This document shows, in pieces, positions 11,501-23,500 of a stretch of DNA of 64,000 bases. Each line of letters starts with the position of its first letter. Positions within the stretch are counted from its first letter, which is position 1. Origin of the DNA: Mesostigma viride. Lineage: Eukaryota; Streptophyta; Mesostigmatophyceae; Mesostigmatales; Mesostigmataceae. The position numbers and the translations under genes are program-made. The DNA lies in assembly GCA_009746045.1 (NCBI GenBank), contig RPFO01000276.1:33501-97500 (forward strand). Reading direction: 5' to 3'. The notes under the pieces are model-generated. The model made no database searches. It saw only the letters and a list, made by a program, of their open reading frames with translations, and was not told the DNA's origin.

Positions 11501-14500
11501 TGTGCAGCGGCCGCAGGGCCACCATCTGTCACGGTATCTACGGTTTACGTAAACGTAAAGGCGTAACTTAACGTAAATACGTAGAACCGCATTATGACTT
11601 CTGATTTTCCAGCTATTTCCCACCATTTCCATGGCAATAACTGTCAGTGCTGTCCGTGCACCGCATGGCGCCGCACTGACGTGGCGCGACGAGGTGCCAT
11701 TAGGCCTACAAGAGCTCACTAGCACCGCTTCACCTTGCAAGTATCTGCCGACATTTCCCACCGGTTTACGTCCACTCTACGTTACGTATTTATGCTGAAC
11801 GTAGAAACGTAACGTAAATGGGCAACGTACGTAGAGGCCTGACGTGCCATTTTTCGCCGCCGTAAAGCGTAACGTAAAACCACGTAATTAGGTAATTGAC
11901 GTAATGTAACCCCTTCAACCCTGGTCTAATCCCCCCTGCCACATTGCCCCAGTGTCCAACCCCCCCGCCACATTGCCCCTGTGCCTAACCCCACCTGCCA
12001 CATTGCCCCTGTGCCCTGCGCGGGTGCTGCCCCATGGCCCGCCGCGTGAGCCAGTTCAAACCCGACGACTCCCTCTTCCACGTGGTGACCTCGCTGCTGG
12101 ACTCGGGCTACTCGAGTGCGCCCGTCATCACCGAGGACGCCGAGGGCCTGCCGCTCGTGCTGCACGTGGCCTCGCTCTCCGGCGTGTTCGCACGTAAGGC
12201 GTGGCGCGCCAGGGCTGTGGCTGACCGCAGGGCACCGGCGTAGGATGGTGGCTGACCACAGGGAGCTTGGCATGTTGCCTAGGCAAACAGGATTTGAAGC
12301 TGGGTGGCAGCATGCCCTGTGGCACTTTGCAGCCGCACGCCTGCCTCACGTACCCATGGCACCCGCCATGTGGGGATGTGAGCCTGGTGCATGCAACCTC
12401 CACCATGCACGCTCCTCCATGACCGCTCCACCATGCACGCTCCACCATGTGCGCTCCACCATGCACACTCCACCATGCACACTCCACCATGCACGCTCCA
12501 CCACCAGGTGCATGCGTGGCGGCTCGCCGATCACCACAACCCTTGTGTGCCGTGCCTCTGTTTGTGCTGGAAGATTTGCCTCCGTTGGATGCTTCCTGTG
12601 CCTCTGGCACCGGGGTGGGATTCGAGCTGATGCCACGTTTGCGTGTGCCATTGGGCAATCTTGCTTCTCTCTACACCCGCAGGGATGGTGCAACATTTCA
12701 AGCACATGCCTGGGGCCCTGCCTACCCTGCGGTCCCCCCTGGGCCTCATCCCGATCGGGTCGTGGGCCGCGCAAGGTGGGGTGCGGGGTTTGTGTTCAAT
12801 GTGCCCGAATGAACCATCTCGCCGTGTCTCCTCGTTATGTCTGGGTTGCTCCCACCACCCTTGCCGCGCTGGCTTTGTGCAGCGATATATCGTTTATGTC
12901 TGGGTTGCTCCCACCACCCTTGCCGCGATGGCTTTGTGCAGCGATATATCGTTTATGTCTGGGTTGCTCCCACCACCCTTGCCGCGATGGCTTTGTGCAG
13001 CGATATATCGTTTATGTCTGGGTTGCTCCCACCACCCTTGCCGCGATGGCTTTGTGCAGCGATATATCGTTTATGTCTGGGTTGCTCCCACCACCCTTGC
13101 CGCGATGGCTTTGTGCAGCGATATATCGTTTATGTCTGGGTTGCTCCCACCACCCTTGCCGCGATGGCTTTGTGCAGCGATATATCGTTTGTGTCTGGGT
13201 TGCTCCCACCACCCTTGCCGCGATGGCTTCGTGCAGCGATATATCGTTTGTGTCTGGGTTGCTCCCACCACCCTTGCCGCGATGGCTTTGTGCAGCGATA
13301 CATCGTTTATGTCTGGGTTGCTCCCACCACCCTTGCCGCGATGGCTTTGTGCAGCGATATATCGTTTGTGTCTGGGTTGCTCCCACCACCCTTGCCGCGA
13401 TGGCTTTGTGCAGCGATATATTGTTTGTGTCTGGGTTGCTCCCACCACCCTTGCCGCGATGGCTTCGTGCAGCGATATATCGTTTATGTCTGGGTTGCTC
13501 CCACCACCCTTGCCGCGATGGCTTCGTGCAGCGATATATCGTTTATGTCTGGGTTGCTCCCACCACCCTTGCCGCGATGGCTTTGAGCAGCGATATATCG
13601 TTTATGTCTGGGTTGCTCCCACCACCCTTGCCGCGATGGCTTTGTGCAGCGATATATCGTTTATGTCTGGGTTGCTGCCACCACCCTTGCCGCGATGGCT
13701 TTGTGCAGCGATATATCGTTTATGTCTGGGTTGCTCCCACCACCCTTGCCGCGATGGCTTTGTGCAGCGATATATCGTTTATGTCTGGGTTGCTCCAACC
13801 ACCCTTGCCGCGATGGCTTTGTGCAGCGATATATCGTTTATGTCTGGGTTGCTCCAACCACCCTTGCCGCGATGGCTTTGTGCAGCGATATATCGTTTAT
13901 GTCTGGGTTGCTGCCACCACCCTTGCCGCGATGGCTTTGTGCAGCGATATGTCGTTTGTGTCTGGGTTGCTCCCACCACCCTTGCCGCGATGGCTTTGTG
14001 CAGCGATATATCGTTTGTGTCTGGGTTGCTGCCACCACCCTTGCCGCGATGGCTTCGTGCGGCGATATATCGTTTATGTCTGGGTTGCTCCCACCATCCT
14101 TGCCGCGATGGCTTTGTGCAGCGATATATCGTTTATGTCTGGGTTGCTCCAACCACCCTTGCCGCGATGGCTTTGTGCAGCGATATATCGTTTATGTCTG
14201 GGTTGCTGCCACCACCCTTGCCGCGATGGCTTTGTGCAGCGATATATCGTTTGTGTCTGGGTTGCTCCACTACGCAACCACCCTTGCCGCGATGGCTTTG
14301 TGCAGCGATATATCGTTTATGTCTGGGTTGCTCCCACCACCCTTGCCGCGATGGCTTTGTGCAGCGATATATCGTTTATGTCTGGGTTGCTTCAACCACC
14401 CTTGCCGCGATGGCTTTGTGCAGCGATATATCGTTTATGTCTGGGTTGCTCCCACCACCCTTGCCGCGATGGCTTTGTGCAGCGATATATCGTTTATGTC

Positions 14501-17500
14501 TGGGTTGCTGCCACCACCCTTGCCGCGATGGCTTTGTGCAGCGATATATCGTTTATGTCTGGGTTGCTCCCACCACCCTTGCCGCGATGGCTTTGTGCAG
14601 CAATACATCGTTTATGTCTGGGTTGCTCCCACCACCCTTGCCGCGATGGCTTTGTGCAGCGATATATCGTTTGTGTCTGGGTTGCTCCCACCACCCTTGC
14701 CGCGATGGCTTTGTGCAGCGATATATCGTTTGTGTCTGGGTTGCTCCCACCACCCTTGCCGCGATGGCTTCGTGCAGCGATATATCGTTTATGTCTGGGT
14801 TGCTCCCACCACCCTTGCCGCGATGGCTTTGTGCAGCGATATATCGTTTATGTCTGGGTTGCTCCCACCACCCTTGCCGCGATGGCTTTGAGCAGCGATA
14901 TATCGTTTATGTCTGGGTTGCTCCCACCACCCTTGCCGCGATGGCTTTGTGCAGCGATATATCGTTTATGTCTGGGTTGCTGCCACCACCCTTGCCGCGA
15001 TGGCTTTGTGCAGCGATATATCATTTATGTCTGGGTTGCTCCCACCACCCTTGCCGCGATGGCTTTGTGCAGCGATGTATCGTTTATGTCTGGGTTGCTC
15101 CAACCACCCTTGCCGCGATGGCTTTGTGCAGCGATATATCGTTTATGTCTGGGTTGCTCCAACCACCCTTGCCGCGATGGCTTTGTGCAGCGATATATCG
15201 TTTATGTCTGGGTTGCTGCCACCACCCTTGCCGCGATGGCTTTGTGCAGCGATATGTCGTTTGTGTCTGGGTTGCTCCCACCACCCTTGCCGCGATGGCT
15301 TTGTGCAGCGATATATCGTTTGTGTCTGGGTTGCTGCCACCACCCTTGCCGCGATGGCTTCGTGCAGCGATATATCGTTTATGTCTGGGTTGCTCCCACC
15401 ATCCTTGCCGCGATGGCTTTGTGCAGCGATATATCGTTTATGTCTGGGTTGCTGCCACCACCCTTGCCGCGATGGCTTTGTGCAGCGATATATCGTTTGT
15501 GTCTGGGTCGCTCCAACCACCCTTGCCGCGATGGCTTTGTGCAGCGATATATCGTTTGTGTCTGGGTTGCTGCACTACGCAACCACCCTTGCCGCGATGG
15601 CTTTGTGCAGCGATATATCGTTTATGTCTGGGTTGCTCCCACCACCCTTGCCGCGATGGCTCCGTGCGGCGATATATCGTTTATGTCTGGGTTGCTTCAA
15701 CCACCCTTGCCGCGATGGCTTTGTGCAGCGATATATCGTTTATGTCTGGGTTGCTCCCACCACCCTTGCCGCGATGGCTTTGTGCAGCGATATATCGTTT
15801 ATGTCTGGGTTGCTGCCACCACCCTTGCCGCGATGGCTTTGTGCAGCGATATATCGTTTATGTCTGGGTTGCTCCCACCACCCTTGCCGCGATGGCTTTG
15901 TGCAGCGATATATCGTTTATGTCTGGGTTGCTGCCACCACCCTTGCCGCGATGGCTTTGTGCAGCGATATATCGTTTATGTCTGGGTTGCTCCCACCACC
16001 CTTGCCGCGATGGCTTTGTGCAGCGATATATCGTTTGTGTCTGGGTTGCTCCAACCACCCTTGCCGCGATGGCTTTGTGCAGCGATATTTCGTTTATGTC
16101 TGGGTTGCTCCAACCACCCTTGCCGCGATGGCTTTGTGCAGCGATATATCGTTTATGTCTGGGTTGCTGCCACCACCCTTGCCGCGATGGCTTTGTGCAG
16201 CGATATATCGTTTGTGTCTGGGTTGCTCCCACCACCCTTGCCGCGATGGCTTTGTGCAGCGATATATCGTTTATGTCTGGGTTGCTGCCACCACCCTTGC
16301 CGCGATGGCTTCTTGCGGGGATATATCGTTTATGTCTGGGTTGCTCCCACCATCCTTGCCGCGATGGCTTTGTGCAGCGATATATCGTTTATGTCTGGGT
16401 TGCTCCAACCACCCTTGCCGCGATGGCTTTGTGCAGCGATATATTGATTATGTCTGGGTTGCTGCCACCACCCTTGCCGCGATGGCTTTGTGCAGCGATA
16501 TATCGTTTATGTCTGGGTTGCTCCCACCATCCTTGCCGCGATGGCTTTGTGCAGCGATATATCGTTTGTGTCTGGGTTGCTCCAACCACCCTTGCCGCGA
16601 TGGCTTTGTGCAGCGATATATCGATTATGTATGGGTTGCTGCCACCACCCTTGCCGCGATGGCTTTGTGCAGCGATATATCGTTTGTGTCTGGGTTGCTC
16701 CATTACGCAACCACCCTTGCCGCGATGGCTTTGTGCAGCGATATATCGTTTATGTCTGGGTTGCTTCAACCACCCTTGCCGCGATGGCTTTGTGCAGCGA
16801 TATATCGTTTATGTCTGGGTTGCTCCCACCACCCTTGCCGCGATGGCTTTGTGCAGCGATACATCGTTTATGTCTGGGTTGCTCCAACCACCCTTGCCGC
16901 GATGGCTTTGTGCAGCGATATATCGTTTATGTCTGGGTTGCTTCCACCACCCTTGCCGCGATGGCTTTGTGCAGCGATATATCGTTTATGTCTGGGTTGC
17001 TGCCACCACCCTTGCCGCGATGGCTTTGTGCAGCGATATATCGTTTATGTCTGGGTTGCTCCCACCACCCTTGCCGCGATGGCTTTGTGCAGCGATATAT
17101 CGTTTATGTCTGGGTTGCTGCCACCACCCTTGCCGCGATGGCTTTGTGCAGCGATATATCGTTTATGTCTGGGTTGCTCCAACCACCCTTGCCGCGATGG
17201 CTTTGTGCAGCGATATATCGTTTATGTCTGGGTTGCTCCAACCACCCTTGCCGCGATGGCTTCGTGCAGCGATATATCGTTTGTGTCTGGGTTGCTCCCA
17301 CCACCCTTGCCGCGATGGCTTTGTGCAGCGATATATCGTTTATGTCTGGGTTGCTGCCACCACCCTTGCCGCGATGGCTTCGTGCGGCGATATATCGTTT
17401 ATGTCTGGGTTGCTCCCACCATCCTTGCCGCGATGGCTTTGTGCAGCGATATATCGTTTATGTCTGGGTTGCTCCAACCACCCTTGCCGCGATGGCTTTG

Positions 17501-20500
17501 TGCAGCGATATATCGATTATGTCTGGGTTGCTGCCACCACCCTTGCCGCGATGGCTTTGTGCAGCGATATATCGTTTATGTCTGGGCTACTCCCACCATC
17601 CTTGCCGCGATGGCTTTGTGCAGCGATATATCGTTTATGTCTGGGTTGCTCCAACCACCCTTGCCGCGATGGCTTTGTGCAGCGATATATCGATTATGTC
17701 TGGGTTGCTCCCACCACCCTTGCCGCGATGGCTTTGTGCAGCGATATATCGTTTGTGTCTGGGTTGCTCCACTACGCAACCACCCTTGCCGCGATGGCTT
17801 CGTGCGGCGATATATCGTTTATGTCTGGGTTGCTCCCACCACCCTTGCCGCGATGGCTTTGTGCAGCGATATATCGTTTATGTCTGGGTTGCTTCAACCA
17901 CCCTTGCCGCGATGGCTTTGTGCAGCGATATATCGTTTATGTCTGGGTTGCTCCAACCACCCTTGCCGCGATGGCTTTGTGCAGCGATATATCGATTATG
18001 TCTGGGTTGCTGCCACCACCCTTGCCGCGATGGCTTTGTGCAGCGATATATCGTTTATGTCTGGGTTGCTCCCACCATCCTTGCCGCGATGGCTTTGTGC
18101 AGCGATATATCGTTTGTGTCTGGGTTGCTCCACCACCCTTGCCGCGATGGCTTTGTGCAGCGATATATCGTTTATGTCTGGGTTGCTCCCACCACCCTTG
18201 CCGCGATGGCTTCGTGCAGCGATACATCGTTTATGTCTGGGTTGCTCCAACCACCCTTGCCGCGATGGCTTTGTGCAGCGATATATCGTTTGTGTCTGGG
18301 TTGCTCCCACCACCCTTGCCGCGATGGCTTTGTGCAGCGATATATCGTTTATGTCTGGGTTGCTGCCACCACCCTTGCCGCGATGGCTTTGTGCAGCGAT
18401 ATATCGTTTATGTCTGGGTTGCTCCCACCACCCTTGCCGCGATGGCTTTGTGCAGCGATATATCGTTTATGTCTGGGTTGCTGCCACCACCCTTGCCGCG
18501 ATGGCTTTGTGCAGCGATATATCGTTTATGTCTGGGTTGCTCCAACCACCCTTGCCGCGATGGCTTCGTGCAGCGATATATCGTTTGTGTCTGGGTTGCT
18601 CCCACCACCCTTGCCGCGATGGCTTTGTGCAGCGATATATCGTTTATGTCTGGGTTGCTGCCACCACCCTTGCCGCGATGGCTTCGTGCGGCGATATATC
18701 GTTTATGTCTGGGTTGCTCCCACCATCCTTGCCGCGATGGCTTTGTGCAGCGATATATCGTTTATGTCTGGGTTGCTCCAACCACCCTTGCCGCGATGGC
18801 TTTGTGCAGCGATATATCGATTATGTCTGGGTTGCTGCCACCACCCTTGCCGCGATGGCTTTGTGCAGCGATATATCGTTTATGTCTGGGCTACTCCACC
18901 ATCCTTGCCGCGATGGCTTTGTGCAGCGATATATCGTTTATGTCTGGGTTGCTCCAACCACCCTTGCCGCGATGGCTTTGTGCAGCGATATATCGATTAT
19001 GTCTGGGTTGCTGCCACCACCCTTGCCGCGATGGCTTTGTGCAGCGATATATCGTTTGTGTCTGGGTTGCTCCACTACGCAACCACCCTTGCCGCGATGG
19101 CTTCGTGCGGCGATATATCGTTTATGTCTGGGTTGCTCCCACCACCCTTGCCGCGATGGCTTTGTGCAGCGATATATCGTTTATGTCTGGGTTGCTTCAA
19201 CCACCCTTGCCGCGATGGCTTTGTGCAGCGATATATCGTTTATGTCTGGGTTGCTCCAACCACCCTTGCCGCGATGGCTTTGTGCAGCGATATATCGATT
19301 ATGTCTGGGTTGCTGCCACCACCCTTGCCGCGATGGCTTTGTGCAGCGATATATCGTTTATGTCTGGGTTGCTCCCACCATCCTTGCCGCGATGGCTTTG
19401 TGCAGCGATATATCGTTTGTGTCTGGGTTGCTCCAACCACCCTTGCCGCGATGGCTTTGTGCAGCGATATATCGATTATGTCTGGGTTGCTGCCACCACC
19501 CATGCCGCGATGGCTTTGTGCAGCGATATATCGTTTGTGTCTGGGTTGCTGCCACCACCCTTGCCGCGATGGCTTTGTGCAGCGATATATCGTTTATGTC
19601 TGGGTTGCTCCAACCACCCTTGCCGCGATGGCTTTGTGCAGCGATATATCGTTTATGTCTGGGTTGCTCCCACCACCCTTGCCGCGATGGCTTTGTGCAG
19701 CGATATATCGTTTATGTCTGGGTTGCTGCCACCACCCTTGCCGCGATGGCTTTGTGCAGCGATATATCGTTTGTGTCTGGGTTGCTCCCACCACCCTTGC
19801 CGCGATGGCTTTGTGCAGCGATATATCGATTATGTCTGGGTTGCTGCCACCACCCTTGCCGCGATGGCTTTGTGCAGCGATATATCGTTTATGTCTGGGT
19901 TGCTCCAACCACCCTTGCCGCGATGGCTTTGTGCAGCGATATATCGTTTATGTCTGGGTTGCTGCCACCACCCTTGCCGCGATGGCTTCGTGCAGCGATA
20001 TATCGTTTGTGTCTGGGTTGCTCCACCACCCTTGCCGCGATGGCTTTGTGCAGCGATATATCGTTTATGTCTGGGTTGCTGCCACCACCCTTGCCGCGAT
20101 GGCTTCGTGCGGCGATATATCGTTTATGTCTGGGTTGCTCTCACCATCCTTGCCGCGATGGCTTTGTGCAGCGATATATCGTTTATGTCTGGGTTGCTCC
20201 AACCACCCTTGCCGCGATGGCTTTGTGCAGCGATATATCGATTATGTCTGGGTTGCTGCCACCACCCTTGCCGCGATGGCTTTGTGCAGCGATATATCGT
20301 TTATGTCTGGGCTACTCCACCACCCTTGCCGCGATGGCTTTGTGCAGCGATATATCGTTTATGTCTGGGTTGCTCCAACCACCCTTGCCGCGATGGCTTT
20401 GTGCAGCGATATATCGATTATGTCTGGGTTGCTGCCACCACCCTTGCCGCGATGGCTTTGTGCAGTGATATATCGTTTGTGTCTGGGTTGCTCCACTACG

Positions 20501-23500
20501 CAACCACCCTTGCCGCGATGGCTTTGTGCAGCGATATATCGTTTATGTCTGGGTTGCTCCCACCACCCTTGCCGCGATGGCTTTGTGCAGCGATATATCG
20601 TTTATGTCTGGGTTGCTTCAACCACCCTTGCCGCGATGGCTTTGTGCAGCGATATATCGTTTATGTCTGGGTTGCTGCCACCACCCTTGCCGCGATGGCT
20701 TTGTGCAGCGATATATCGTTTGTGTCTGGGTTGCTCCAACCACCCTTGCCGCGATGGCTTTGTGCAGCGATATATCGTTTATGTCTGGGTTGCTGCCACC
20801 ACCCTTGCCGCGATGGCTTTGTGCAGCGATATATCGTTTATGTCTGGGTTGCTGCCACCACCCTTGCCGCGATGGCTTTGTGCAGCGATATATCGTTTGT
20901 GTCTGGGTCGCTCCAACCACCCTTGCCGCGATGGCTTTGTGCAGCGATATATCGTTTGGACGGGGGGTATTGAAAGCGTGCATTTGGGTGGCATCTGATT
21001 GCCACGATCCGAGGGGGCCCAAACACGTGGGGCGACTTCATCCCGGTCACATTGAGCTGACTGTTGGGAGGGATGCCCCTGCTTACCTGCCACCCTCGCG
21101 TGGCCGTGCCCCCAGCTTGAGCCCTTAGCATACTAGCGGTTACCGCACGGGTTGCTGGCGCTGCTCGGAACTGCAATATTCGACATGGTCGGAAAGGACT
21201 CTTGTCATTGTATACATTATTTGTTCCTTGTAGTGTTCTTCCTTTGGATTATTGGCGATGTTGAGGATGCGGATACCTGGCGCGGCTTGGAATACAGTTT
21301 GAAACACAAGACTTTCGGCACAGTGGACAGGTGGGCACCCAGGGTTTGTACCAGGGTGTCAAACCCAGGCTATTTACAGTACGTGCCCTTCTTGCATGGG
21401 CGTGCCCTCCGCTTGAGCCCTGCGCAAGCATCTGGTTACTGAGTGCGCCGTGACCCGCCGACCCATTGCGTTTCTTTGGCGCGGTTTCTAGCCCCCAGCT
21501 GGCACGCGTGTGCCAGTGGCTCCCTTCTTCTGTTTCCGTGGGGACATGTCCACTCTGTCTCATCTCAGCCGGGCATGAGGCTTGGGAGGACGGCTACTTG
21601 TATTATCCAACGCGCGCATGCCCTCCTACCCGCCTCGCCAGCAACCAACCGATGATTGTGCTACTCCCCACATTTGGTTCAGGCTTTTTTTCCATGTTTT
21701 GGTTCAGGCTTTCATTCCATGTTTTGGTTCAGGCTTTTATTTCATGTTTTGGTTTAGGCTTTCATTCCATGTTTGGCGGCCTGCAGTGGTCCCTAGGCCC
21801 ACCGTGCATGCCCCGACGCTTCTCTGCCTTGCTGCTGGCTGCACAGCATTTCCCGGGCTGCTGTCAAGTATGACCTGTAATTGAAAAAACCTCACAGCTA
21901 GACGCGCTGCAGTGCAAAGCTGGGGATGCTGCCACAACCAGGTCCTTAAACCCTGCCCCCCTTGGCCTCACCCACGCTCACGCCCGGCGCTGCTCGTGCA
22001 CTTGCAGAGAAGCTGGCGACGCTGCGCGGCGACGTCTCCCTCACCGCGGCGCTGACCATGCTGCTGCAAGGTGGGGACACACGCTCCCTCCGTGTTTGCG
22101 TATGTGGGAGCCACGAGGCATGCAAGGGCAAGGTTTTAGGTCAGAAGGGTTTGGTGATGGATTGGCGTTTGAATCGGGAGAAGCTCTAAACTGGTGTGCG
22201 GGACGGTGCGGTACTGCATGCCCCGCTCCAGCATGTTGTCCCTTTCAGTCTCGGGCATCGTATGCGGTGTGGTCATGGTTCCATAACAGCCAGCATTTCT
22301 TTTCCTTGCTATAAGTGTCATGACTAGGAATAAGTCTCATTCCTGATTTACAACGTGTTCCTCTCTTACTTTGAGGTATAATCCACCACTGTCTTTGAGG
22401 TATACTTTGAGGTATAGGCCAGAGTGTGAAGGGTGGCCTTTGCCTGCCAACAGTCATGGCATCAGAGGCGCAGTCAGCAGTGTTGCAAGCACCGCTTATG
22501 CAAGAGGTTCATCTTCTAGGGTGCTGTGCACAGGTGGCAGCCAGCATCTCAGCAATCCCTCAATAGAACAGTAAACACCTCTATGAACATCTTGCATCCG
22601 TGGGCATAAGTGAGGCGGGGGAAGAGATGATACTAATGCTGACAGAGGCTCTGTTTCTTCTCATGATTGGCTGCGTAATGCTGTGGGAGGACATCAGAAC
22701 CCTAAGGGTGTCCGCACAGCTGATTCTTGGGTGGCATCTCTGTGTTGCCACTCTCCCTCTCCCCCTCACACCATGCCCCACCCCACCGTGCTTCCAGCCA
22801 ATGTGAGCGCGCTCCCTGTTGTGGACGATGCCGGCGCGCTGGTGGATGTCTACGCAAGGAGGTGAGGCCATGCGCGCAGGTGGATGTGGTCACACGGAGG
22901 TGAGGCCATGCCCAAACAGGCAGGGTGCTCGGTTCATGAGCATGTCCCTCACGATGCCCACCTTGGCGCATGGGGCACCGCCGGCAGCTTCTCTTGTGTG
23001 CCTGCATAGATCCCTCTATACAAGCGTCCAGGTAGCACCAGCGTCCTAGGTCAAGGAGAACCCACCACCTTCCCCACCGAGCGGTGGTCCAGGGACTGGC
23101 TAAGCTCTGTCACACACCGGCGTTCCCTGGCAGTCGTCTATCTCCTCGGGGTCCTGTGATCCGGACATAGGGGTCCTGTGACCCGGACAAAGGCTGCGTG
23201 AACGCTGCGTGACCCCGAGCAATGGACGCAGGCTGCGTGACCCAGAGCAATGGACACAGGCTGCGTGAGCGCTGCGTGACCCAGAGCGATGGACACAGGC
23301 TGCGTGAACGCTGCGTGACCCAGAGCGATGGACACAGGCTGCGTGAACGCTGCGTGACCCAGAGCAATGGACACAGGCTGCGTGAGCGCTGCGTGACCCA
23401 GAGCGATGGACACAGGCTGCGTGAGCGCTGCGTGACCCAGAGCAGAGCAAGGACGAGCAGTGATGGTCCGAATGGAGACGACGGTTTCTTCCGTCCCGTT

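Noticed and set aside
12643-20973. A 2776-codon plus-strand ORF and three more giant ORFs (12116-16447, 14949-20468, 16490-20998)
   Set aside because: All are readings of the same 59-bp array in different frames. The flanking sequence is a pair of conserved CBS exons that join in phase across the array, so the array is intronic.
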